In this document: piece by piece, positions 53,302-61,067 of the stretch
Layout: each line of letters starts with the position of its first letter
How positions within the stretch are numbered: position 1 is the stretch's first letter
From: Paucibacter aquatile
Lineage (GTDB): Bacteria; Pseudomonadota; Gammaproteobacteria; Burkholderiales; Burkholderiaceae_C
NCBI RefSeq assembly: GCF_002885975.1
Contig: NZ_POSP01000003.1
Coordinates: 496,001 to 560,000, forward strand
Length of the DNA stretch: 64,000 nucleotides
Direction: 5' to 3'
Made by a program: the position numbers and the translations under genes
Notes under the pieces: generated by a model
Told to the model about the DNA's origin: nothing
The model's database searches: none
Seen by the model: only the letters and a program-made list of their open reading frames with translations

Positions 53302-55449
53302 ATGAAACAGACCTTCCGGCAATGGACGCTGTCCTTGCTGGCCGCACTGGCGCTGAGCGCCTGCGGCGGCGGCAGCCTTCAAGACCGCCCAAGCGAAAAC
53401 GGCATCAGCCCCCAAGCGAGCAACATGCCCCGTGCCAAAGCCACGGCTGCCACCGCGGGCGCGTCGGCCGCCCCCAAGCAAGGCATCGTGCTGGACGACA
53501 TCGACAAGGGCAGCTTCTGCTATAGCGAGCCCATCAATTTCAGCGCCGATGTCAGTGATCTGAAATCAGCCTACCAGTCCAACAACTGGCTGCAAACCAT
53601 CACCAGCGTCTACGGCCGCCGCTGGCCCAGCGGCAAGGCCCTGGCCACCGCTCAAGCCAATGATCAGTACTTCAAGGGCTTTGTCGATACCAGCAGCTTC
53701 AACAAGCTGGCCGAGTCCCTGATGGTGGCCATCCACGAAGAAACCCATATGTGGGATCTGGCGGCCGAACGAACGCAATGGAACAACTACAGCTCGTCCT
53801 GGATTGACGAGCAGACGCAGTTCCTCAAGTTCAATCTCTACGACAGCGACGGTGGCTTTGCGCGCAAGGAGATCTTGAGCCTGATCACCGATGACGCTTC
53901 GTCCGAGACCGACGAGGTCTATCTCAAGAACGCCCAGCAAGGGGAGTACCACCTGCAGGGCGTCACGGCCGAGCTCAATGCCAGCTTGATGGGCCTGCCG
54001 GCGGCGGCGGCAGTCGGTGAATTCATCGACGGCATCGGCGCCAGCAACTCACGTGACCTGGCTTTGACCAACACCAGCTATCTGCAGCTGTACCTTCGCG
54101 TGGCCAAGTCCAAGCACAACGCCTACTACAACAAGCTCAAGAGCGACCCCACGCTGCGCAAATGGGTCTTGGTGCAGTTTCTGCGCAATGCCTACCACAT
54201 GAAGCAATCGGATCGCTGGGCGGCCAAGCTGGGCAGCGCCAAGGTGCCGCGCCTGATTGCGCGTGTCTATGCTGCGGAGAATCTGGCCATTCTGGAAGAC
54301 TTCACCGGCTACACCCTGCCCAAGACCATCGACAGCGCCTGCATGGGCGCCGCCGGAGCACCCGTCATCAACAGCCAACCCCAGAATGTGGTGGCCAACA
54401 TCGGCCAGACGGTCAGCTTCAGCGTTCAGGCCAGTGGCTCAGGCCTGAGTTACCAGTGGCGCAAGAACGGCGTCAACCTGGGCAGCAACAGCAGCTCCGC
54501 CAGCTACATCATCAATGCGGTGCAAGCCAGCGATGCCGGCAGCTACAGCGTGCTGGTCAGCAACTCGCTGGGCTCGACCAGCAGCAATGCCGCCTCCTTG
54601 ACTGTCAACCCGGGCAGCGAGATCCGCATCAGCATCACGCCGGCCTCGGTCACGCTCAGTCCCGGCGGCAGCCAGCAGTTCAGCGCCACGGTCAGCGGCA
54701 GCAGCAACACCGCCGTCACTTGGCGCGTGCTCGATACCGGCGGCGGCAGCATCAGCAGCAGCGGACGCTACACCGCACCTCAGACGGCTGGCAGCTACCG
54801 CATTCAGGCCAGCAGCGTGGCCGATGCCAGCAAGACCGCACAAGCCACCGTCACTGTCAGCGCTGCCAGCACAGCACCGGTGATCAACAGCCAACCCCAG
54901 GCCGTCAATGCCGTCGCAGGCTCCACCGCCAGCTTCTCGGTGCAAGCCAGCGGCAGCGGCCCGCTGAGCTACCAGTGGCGACGCAACGGCACAGCCCTGA
55001 GCGGCGCCACCGGCTCCAGCTACACCACCCCGGTGCTGAGCCTGGCCGACCATGGCGCCGTGTACAGCGTGGTGGTCGGCAATGCGGCTGGTTCGGTCAC
55101 CAGCGCCGGCGCCACACTCAGTGTCAGCGCCGCTGGGGGCGGCACCACCGTGACCGGCTCACTCAGCGGCGCAGGCGCCAGCGCCACCGTGCCAGGCGGC
55201 AGCCCCGGCTATCTGCGAACGACAGCCCGCGGTCTTTTCAATGCCCAGCTCAGCGGCCCCGCGGGCAGCGATTTCGATCTCTACCTGTACCGCTGGAACG
55301 GCAGCAGTTGGGCCGTCGTGGCCAAATCTGAGGGTCCGGCCTCCAGCGAAGCCTTGAGCTACACGGGCGCGGCCGGCTTCTACTATTTCCAGATCCAGTC
55401 CTATGCGGGCGGCGGCGCCTACAGCTTGACGTACAGCGCACCCAAGTGA
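53302..55449 (+). CDS. HExxH lipoprotein with Ig-like, BIG2-like and C-terminal modules
   Basis: This 715-residue protein starts after a strong AGAGGAGA site. A lipobox LSAC marks it as a lipoprotein. Residues about 60-345 form a domain I cannot place in a family, containing AIHEETHMWD (His145-Glu146, His149), a metalloprotease-type zinc motif; Glu in TAELNAS is a possible third ligand. Then follow an Ig-like domain (about 354-438), a BIG2-like domain (about 442-525), a second Ig-like domain, and a PPC-like tail nearly matching that of the preceding protein. It is 193 bases downstream of that gene. Confidence 0.82.
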   Translation: MKQTFRQWTLSLLAALALSACGGGSLQDRPSENGISPQASNMPRAKATAATAGASAAPKQGIVLDDIDKGSFCYSEPINFSADVSDLKSAYQSNNWLQTITSVYGRRWPSGKALATAQANDQYFKGFVDTSSFNKLAESLMVAIHEETHMWDLAAERTQWNNYSSSWIDEQTQFLKFNLYDSDGGFARKEILSLITDDASSETDEVYLKNAQQGEYHLQGVTAELNASLMGLPAAAAVGEFIDGIGASNSRDLALTNTSYLQLYLRVAKSKHNAYYNKLKSDPTLRKWVLVQFLRNAYHMKQSDRWAAKLGSAKVPRLIARVYAAENLAILEDFTGYTLPKTIDSACMGAAGAPVINSQPQNVVANIGQTVSFSVQASGSGLSYQWRKNGVNLGSNSSSASYIINAVQASDAGSYSVLVSNSLGSTSSNAASLTVNPGSEIRISITPASVTLSPGGSQQFSATVSGSSNTAVTWRVLDTGGGSISSSGRYTAPQTAGSYRIQASSVADASKTAQATVTVSAASTAPVINSQPQAVNAVAGSTASFSVQASGSGPLSYQWRRNGTALSGATGSSYTTPVLSLADHGAVYSVVVGNAAGSVTSAGATLSVSAAGGGTTVTGSLSGAGASATVPGGSPGYLRTTARGLFNAQLSGPAGSDFDLYLYRWNGSSWAVVAKSEGPASSEALSYTGAAGFYYFQIQSYAGGGAYSLTYSAPK

Positions 55450-55480
55450 GTTCGCGCGCCAGCGCGGATCCGCGGCGCCC

Positions 55481-56401
55481 TCAGCGAGCCGCCGCCGCCG
55501 ACGGCGGCGCGTTCAGCTGGGCCAGGGCCCGCGTGGCCAGCTCGGCATGGGCGGCTTCCAGGTCAGCCTGCGGCTGGCTGGAGCCGCTCATGAACACGGC
55601 CATCAAGAGAGGCGCGCGGTCGGGCGGGAAAAACACCGCGACATCGTTGACCGCGCCGCGCGCACCGGTGCCGGTCTTGTCGGCCGCCGGCCAGTCTTTC
55701 GGCGCACCGGCGCGCAGGCGGCGCAAGCCGGTCTCGGAGGCATTCATCCAGACCAGCAGTTGCTGACGCAGCTCGTCCGACAAGACGCTGCCCAGGATGC
55801 GGTCCAGCAGGCCGACAAAGGCCTCGGGCGTGCTGCTGTCGCGCGGGTCACCGGGCTCGTTGCTGTTGAGTGCGGGTTCGATGCGGTCCAGCCGGGTGAC
55901 CACATCGCCCTGCTCGCGCGCAAAACGGGTCAGGCCCGGCGGGCCGCCGACCAGGGGCAGCAGCAAATTCGCCGCCGGGTTGTCGCTGTGCACCAGGATG
56001 GCCTCGCAGAGCGCGGCCACCGTCAGCGAGGCCGATTGCGAGCCACCCTCCAGCAAGGCGCCTGTCACCGGTGCATGCGGCACCAGATCGCGCGGGCCGT
56101 AACGCAGGCGTTGATCAGGCCGCAGCTGTCCGGCATCGATGCGTGCCAGCACCGCGGCCGCCAGCAGCAGCTTGAAGGTCGAGCACATGGCAAAGCGCTG
56201 ATCAGCCCGATAGGCCAGGCGCGCCTGGCTGCCGGTGTCGAGCGCGAACACGCCGATCTGGCCACCGAGCCTGGCCTCGAGGGCCTGACAGGCTGCATCA
56301 AAGTCCAGCGGCTGCAAAGCCGGCGCGGCATGCAGCGCCCCAGGCAGGCCCAGCAGCAACGAGCCTCCGGCCAGGCCGCGCTTCAGAAACGAGCGGCGCA
56401 T
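55481..56401 (-). CDS. Class A beta-lactamase
   Basis: This 306-residue serine beta-lactamase carries all class A motifs: STFK with nucleophile Ser74 (Ambler 70), SDN at 139-141, EPALN with general base Glu175 (Ambler 166) and KTGTG at 242-246. It has Cys at Ambler 69 but Gly, not Cys, at 238, so the disulfide of KPC/NMC carbapenemases is absent. The N-terminus RRSFLKRGL looks like a Tat signal. Its ATG overlaps the parC stop (TGATG). No mobile element or ampR-type regulator is adjacent, so it looks chromosomal and intrinsic. Spectrum cannot be predicted. Confidence 0.93.
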   Translation of the reverse strand: MRRSFLKRGLAGGSLLLGLPGALHAAPALQPLDFDAACQALEARLGGQIGVFALDTGSQARLAYRADQRFAMCSTFKLLLAAAVLARIDAGQLRPDQRLRYGPRDLVPHAPVTGALLEGGSQSASLTVAALCEAILVHSDNPAANLLLPLVGGPPGLTRFAREQGDVVTRLDRIEPALNSNEPGDPRDSSTPEAFVGLLDRILGSVLSDELRQQLLVWMNASETGLRRLRAGAPKDWPAADKTGTGARGAVNDVAVFFPPDRAPLLMAVFMSGSSQPQADLEAAHAELATRALAQLNAPPSAAAAR

Positions 56402-58758
56402 CAGGGCGCCAGCACGCGCAAGACCTTCTGGAAGGCCTCAACCGGCTTGCCCTTGCGGGCCCGCTTGCCGGCATAACTGGCCAGGCCCACGCCCTTGAGA
56501 GTTTCCTCCTTGGGCTTGGCGCCGCGGCCGGTGCCGATCACCTGCAAGCTTTGCGTGAAGGCGGCCACGCTGAGCAGCGCATCCTTGTCCTCCAGGTCCA
56601 CCAGGGTCAGGCCGCGGCCGCCCTTGGGTTGGTGCTTGAGCTCGTCCAGGCCGTAGGTCAGCAAGCGGCCGTTCAGGCTCAGGCAGGCCAGCTGCACGCC
56701 CAGCACCTCACCGGCCGGCACCACGGCCGGCGGCAGCGGCTGCTCCGTGCCCTCCAGGCTGAGGAAGGTCTTGCCCGCTTTTTGCCGGCCGACCAGATCG
56801 CCCACCTGGGCGATCAGACCAAAGCCGCCGGTGCCGGCCAGCACCAGGCGCTGCTGGGCATTGCCGGCGAAGTAATGCGCAATCTGGCTGCTACTTTCCA
56901 GCTCGATCAAGGTGGTGATGGGCTGGCCATCGCCGCGACCGCCCGGCAGCATGGCCACCGGCACCGAATAGACCCGGCCGTTGTTGCCGAAGACGATCAG
57001 CGGGTCCACGCTGCGGCAGGGGAAGGTGCCGTAGAGCTGGTCGCCCGACTTGAAAGCCAGGGCTGCAGGCTCGACCTCATGGCCCTTGAGCGCACGCACC
57101 CAGCCCTTCATGCTGACCACCACGGTGACTGGCTCGTCCACCACCTTGACCTCGGCCGTGGCGCGTTTCTCTTCCTGGATCAGGGTGCGGCGCTCGTCGC
57201 CGTACTGCTTGGCGTCGGCCTCGATTTCCTTGATCACGGTTCGCTTGAGCACGCTCGGGTTGGCCAGGATGTCGGCCAGCTTGGCCTCGTCCTCGCGCAG
57301 GCTCTTGAGCTCCTGCTCGATCTTGATCGCCTCCAGGCGCGCCAGCTGGCGCAGGCGGATCTCCAGAATGTCCTCGGCCTGGCGCTCGGACAGGCGGAAG
57401 CGCTCGATCAGGGCAGGCTTGGGCTCATCGGCGTTGCGGATGATGCGGATCACCTCGTCGATGTTCAGCAGCACCAGCTGCCGGCCTTCCAGCACATGGA
57501 TGCGGTCGCGCACCTTGTCCAGGCGGAACTGGGTGCGGCGCTGCACCGTGGTCTGGCGGAAGCCCAGCCACTCGCTGAGGATCTGGCGCAGGCCTTTTTG
57601 CGTCGGGCGGCCGTCAGCGCCGACCATGGTCAGGTTCAGCGAGGCCGAGGTCTCCAGGCTGGTGTGGGCCAGCAAGGTCGTGATCAGGTCTTGCTGCTCG
57701 ACCGTGCGGCTCTTGGGCTCGAAGACCAGACGCACGGCGGCGTCCTTGCTCGATTCATCGCGCACGCCGTCCAGAACCGCCAGCAGGCTGGCCTTGAGCT
57801 GCAGCTGTTCCTGGCTGAGTGCCTTCTTGCCGGCCTTGACCTTGGGGTTGGACAGCTCCTCGATCTCTTCCAGCACGCGCTGGGCACTGGTGCCGTGCGG
57901 CAGCTCGGTCACGACCAGCTGCCACTGGCCGCGGGCCAGGTCTTCGATCTTCCAGCGCGCGCGCAGTTTCATGCTGCCGCGGCCGCTGAGGTAGGCCGAG
58001 CGGATGTCGTCAGCCGAGCTGATCAGCTGGCCGCCGCCGGGGTAGTCCGGGCCGGGCAGCAGGCTGAACAGTTCCTCATCGCTGAGGTTCTCGTTCTTCA
58101 GCAGAGCCACCGAGGCCGCAGCAACCTCGCGCAGATTGTGGCTGGGCACTTCGGTGGCCATGCCGACGGCAATGCCGCTGGCGCCGTTGAGCAGCACGAA
58201 AGGCAGGCGGGCCGGCAGCTGGCGCGGCTCCTGGGTGGAGCCGTCGTAGTTGGGCGTGAAGTCCACCGTGCCTTCGTCGATCTCGTCCAGCAGCAGGCGA
58301 GCAATCGGCGACAGCCGCGCCTCGGTGTAACGCATGGCAGCGGCGCCGTCGCCGTCGCGGCTGCCGAAATTGCCCTGGCCATCGATCAGCGGATAGCGCA
58401 GCGAGAAATCCTGGGCCATGCGCACCAGGGCGTCGTAGACCGATTGGTCGCCGTGCGGGTGCAATTTACCCATCACATCGCCGACCACGCGCGCGCCCTT
58501 GACCGGCTTGGCGCCGGTGTTGCCGCTGTAGGACAGGCCCATACGCTCCATGGTGTAGAGGATGCGGCGCTGCACCGGCTTCTGGCCGTCGCAGACATCG
58601 GGCAAGGCCCGGCCCTTGACCACGCTCAGCGCATATTCGAGGTACGCACGCTCGGCGTAGTGGCCCAGGGTCAGGTTTTCACCGTCGCCCGCGCCGCCGC
58701 TGCCGCCGCCGCCCGAGTTCGGCGGCGGGTTGTCAAAAATGGAAGTCTGCTGGCTCAT
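56401..58758 (-). CDS. parC: DNA topoisomerase IV subunit A
   Basis: This 785-residue subunit cleaves and rejoins DNA to decatenate daughter chromosomes. Catalytic Tyr144 lies in AAMRYTEARL, and GKLHPHGDQSVYDALVRMAQ is the quinolone-resistance region. The position matching E. coli Ser80 is Gln105, and Glu84 is Asp109. The C-terminal part forms the expected beta-pinwheel repeats. It starts 12 bases after a lytic transglycosylase gene, and its stop overlaps the beta-lactamase start. Confidence 0.95.
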   Translation of the reverse strand: MSQQTSIFDNPPPNSGGGGSGGAGDGENLTLGHYAERAYLEYALSVVKGRALPDVCDGQKPVQRRILYTMERMGLSYSGNTGAKPVKGARVVGDVMGKLHPHGDQSVYDALVRMAQDFSLRYPLIDGQGNFGSRDGDGAAAMRYTEARLSPIARLLLDEIDEGTVDFTPNYDGSTQEPRQLPARLPFVLLNGASGIAVGMATEVPSHNLREVAAASVALLKNENLSDEELFSLLPGPDYPGGGQLISSADDIRSAYLSGRGSMKLRARWKIEDLARGQWQLVVTELPHGTSAQRVLEEIEELSNPKVKAGKKALSQEQLQLKASLLAVLDGVRDESSKDAAVRLVFEPKSRTVEQQDLITTLLAHTSLETSASLNLTMVGADGRPTQKGLRQILSEWLGFRQTTVQRRTQFRLDKVRDRIHVLEGRQLVLLNIDEVIRIIRNADEPKPALIERFRLSERQAEDILEIRLRQLARLEAIKIEQELKSLREDEAKLADILANPSVLKRTVIKEIEADAKQYGDERRTLIQEEKRATAEVKVVDEPVTVVVSMKGWVRALKGHEVEPAALAFKSGDQLYGTFPCRSVDPLIVFGNNGRVYSVPVAMLPGGRGDGQPITTLIELESSSQIAHYFAGNAQQRLVLAGTGGFGLIAQVGDLVGRQKAGKTFLSLEGTEQPLPPAVVPAGEVLGVQLACLSLNGRLLTYGLDELKHQPKGGRGLTLVDLEDKDALLSVAAFTQSLQVIGTGRGAKPKEETLKGVGLASYAGKRARKGKPVEAFQKVLRVLAP

Positions 58759-58770
58759 GCGGAATCGTCG

Positions 58771-59478
58771 TCAGGGTTCGTTCTTGTGAATCTTGAGGTG
58801 CTGGGCTTGGGCCGGCATGCTGTGTTGCAGCAAGGCCCAGTACAGCTCCAGCACCAGGTGGACATGGGCCTGGGTTTCGGCGAAAGGCGGCACGCGCCCG
58901 CTGTGGCGGCGCACAGCACCCTCGCCTGCATTCCAGGCGGCCAGGGCCGCATCGATGCGGCCGAAGCGTTTGATCAGATCGGCCAGCATCTTGGCGCCGG
59001 TCAGGACATTGGTGCGGGGGTCGAGCAGCTGGTTCTTGCTCAGGCTCAAACGCGGCACCGGCCCGTAGCGCCGCGCGGCATCGGGCATGAGCTGCATCAG
59101 GCCGAGCGCGCCCCGCTTGGATTCAGCGTCATGCTTGTAGCCCGATTCGACCGCGATCACGGCCTTGAGCAGCTCCATGTCCACGCCATGCCGGGCCGCG
59201 GCCTCGCGCAAATAGGGCTGCACCGCCTTGACCTCGGGCGCGAACTCCAGCCAGGTGAGCAAGCCCTGGCCGCCATCGCTCTTGCCCGGCACCTGGGTCT
59301 GCGCCGCCGCCTCGCGCTGCGTCTGGGCACTGCCCAGCACCAGGCTGTAACGGCTGTCGACCTGATGGCCGGCCAGATGCGCCATGCCCTGGCCATCGAC
59401 ATAGCCCCAGAGCTCGGCGCGCGCCGGGGCGGCCAAGGCCATCAGCAAAGCCCCCATGATCCAGAGCGAGCGGCTCAA
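58771..59478 (-). CDS. Lytic transglycosylase (SLT domain, DUF4124-like N-terminus)
   Basis: This 235-residue exported protein has a signal peptide ending APARA. A short DUF4124-like strand region follows (ELWGYVDGQGMAHLAGHQ), then a Slt-type transglycosylase domain with catalytic Glu in LLKAVIAVESGYKHDAESKRGALGLMQLMP and the later AALAAWNAGEGAV motif. It cleaves peptidoglycan in the periplasm. Its start overlaps the GNAT stop by four bases, and parC follows after 12 bases. Confidence 0.92.
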   Translation of the reverse strand: MSRSLWIMGALLMALAAPARAELWGYVDGQGMAHLAGHQVDSRYSLVLGSAQTQREAAAQTQVPGKSDGGQGLLTWLEFAPEVKAVQPYLREAAARHGVDMELLKAVIAVESGYKHDAESKRGALGLMQLMPDAARRYGPVPRLSLSKNQLLDPRTNVLTGAKMLADLIKRFGRIDAALAAWNAGEGAVRRHSGRVPPFAETQAHVHLVLELYWALLQHSMPAQAQHLKIHKNEP

Positions 59479-60014
59479 ACGCCCTCCTCGCCCAGGGCCA
59501 CGCGGGCCTGGTACTCGCGGTCCAGCAAGGACATCACCACCAGGCTGTCATAGCCATCGGCGCCCTCGGTGGTGACGCGCACGCTCTCGCGCAGGCGGCC
59601 CTCTTCGACAAAGCCCTCGCTGGCGTAGAGCTTGAGCGCGCGCGTGTTCAGCGCCTTGACGTCCAGCCAGAAGCGGTGCGCCTTGAGCTGGGTGAAGGCC
59701 AGGGCCTTGAGCAGGCGCACCGAGCGCCGACCCAGGCCCGCGCCTTTGGGGCCCAGCACGATGCGCTTGAGCTCGACCGAGCCGTGCGGGTTGCGGCAGC
59801 CCTGCAGGATGACAAAACCGGCGCGCGTGGCCTCGGCCCCCGCTTCGATGATGAAGTGGCGCGAATCGGGGAAGCGCAGCGCGCCCTCGTGCTGCACCCG
59901 TTCCCAGGGCGTGATGAAGGGGCGGTTGGCGCCGTCCTGCTCGATGGAGACGACATAGTCCAGGTCCGACAACATGGTCGGACGCAGGTGCACGCGCGGC
60001 GCCGTGGTGCTCAT
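59475..60014 (-). CDS. GNAT family N-acetyltransferase
   Basis: This 179-residue acetyltransferase resembles the RimJ/RimL type (RPTMLSDLDYVVSIEQ, then VELKRIVLGPKGAGLGRRSVRLLKALAF as acetyl-CoA-binding motif A and NTRALKLYASEGFVEEGRLRESV near the C-terminus). The substrate could be a protein N-terminus, a polyamine or a small amine. The gene overlaps both neighbours by four bases (ATGA): an HDAC-like deacetylase upstream and a lytic transglycosylase downstream. Confidence 0.9.
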   Translation of the reverse strand: MSTTAPRVHLRPTMLSDLDYVVSIEQDGANRPFITPWERVQHEGALRFPDSRHFIIEAGAEATRAGFVILQGCRNPHGSVELKRIVLGPKGAGLGRRSVRLLKALAFTQLKAHRFWLDVKALNTRALKLYASEGFVEEGRLRESVRVTTEGADGYDSLVVMSLLDREYQARVALGEEGV

Positions 60015-61045
60015 GGCCGGGGCTCGAATCCTTGCAGCACGGCGACCACGTTGTGACCGATGGCCTCGGTGGCATAACCGCCTTCCTGCAGGAACAGGGT
60101 GCGGGCACCGAAGGCCGCCAGGCGCTGACCGAGGCGGCTGAACTCGGGTCGGTCCAGCTTGAAATGCGAGATCGGGTCGCCGCCGTAGGTGTCCACGCCC
60201 AGCGAAACAATCAGCAGCTCGGGCTCGTAAGCTTGCAGCCGTTCCAGCGCCGCCTCCAGCGCCGCGAACCAGGCCTCGTTGCTGGCACCGGCCGGCAGCG
60301 GGAAGTTGGCATTGAAACCCAGGCCGGCACCGGCACCGGTCTCATCGGCATGACCGAGGAAGAAGGGAAACTCCGTCTGCGGATCGCCATGCAGGCTGGC
60401 GTAGAACACGTCGGCGCGCTCGTAGAAGATGGCCTGCGTGCCATTGCCGTGGTGGTAGTCCACATCAAGGATGGCCACGCGCTGCAGGCCGGCATCGAGC
60501 GCCGCCTGAGCCGCCACCGCCGCGTTGTTGACAAAGCAGTAGCCACCGAAGAAGTCCGCCCCGGCATGGTGGCCCGGCGGGCGGGTCAGCACATAGGCGC
60601 TGCGCTCGCCGCCCAGCACCTGGTCCAGGCCGGTCAGGCTGGCTTGCGCGCCCCAGTAGGCGGCCTCCCAGCTGCCGGCGGTCAGCGGCGTGCCGCTGTC
60701 CATGGAGTAGAGGCCCATGCGCGCGGCAAAGCTGCGCGGTGCGACATCGCTGCGCAGGCTGCGCACCGGCCAGACGGCCGGGAAGGCATCACCCTCGCCG
60801 CCCAAGGCCTGCCATTCGGCCCAGGCGCCTTGCACAAAGCGCAGATAGGCCGGCGCATGGACGCGCTCCAGCGGCGCCAGGCCATGGTCCACCGGCGCCA
60901 CGATCTCGCCCAGCTGGGCGGCCTGCACGGCCGCCAGCACATAGTCGGCCCGGGCCGGCACCTCGAAGGCCGGCACCAGGCGGCCGCGGAAGAACTCGCG
61001 CGTGGCCGCATGCGCCGCGTGGCGAGCGTTGTAGACGGTTTTCAT
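60011..61045 (-). CDS. HDAC-superfamily deacetylase (acetylpolyamine amidohydrolase-like)
   Basis: This 344-residue zinc-dependent deacetylase has the catalytic segments TRPPGHHAGADFFGGYCFVNN (paired His), LDVDYHHGNGTQAIFY (Asp and His zinc ligands) and SLGVDTYGGDP. Its close resemblance to bacterial acetylpolyamine amidohydrolases suggests deacetylation of polyamines or related acetylamines. It lies 22 bases after parE, and its stop overlaps the start of the GNAT gene. Confidence 0.92.
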   Translation of the reverse strand: MKTVYNARHAAHAATREFFRGRLVPAFEVPARADYVLAAVQAAQLGEIVAPVDHGLAPLERVHAPAYLRFVQGAWAEWQALGGEGDAFPAVWPVRSLRSDVAPRSFAARMGLYSMDSGTPLTAGSWEAAYWGAQASLTGLDQVLGGERSAYVLTRPPGHHAGADFFGGYCFVNNAAVAAQAALDAGLQRVAILDVDYHHGNGTQAIFYERADVFYASLHGDPQTEFPFFLGHADETGAGAGLGFNANFPLPAGASNEAWFAALEAALERLQAYEPELLIVSLGVDTYGGDPISHFKLDRPEFSRLGQRLAAFGARTLFLQEGGYATEAIGHNVVAVLQGFEPRP

Positions 61046-61067
61046 GGCTTGGGCGGTCTCGCTGGGT

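Noticed and set aside
55481..56401. The beta-lactamase as a recently acquired resistance gene.
   Set aside because: It overlaps parC, shares the local base composition and has no mobile element, integron site or resistance neighbours.
56551..59553. A 1000-codon open frame on the plus strand opposite parC and the transglycosylase.
   Set aside because: It is the antisense of two clear genes, has a His/Gln/Ala/Gly-biased composition typical of GC-rich shadow frames, and has no domain.
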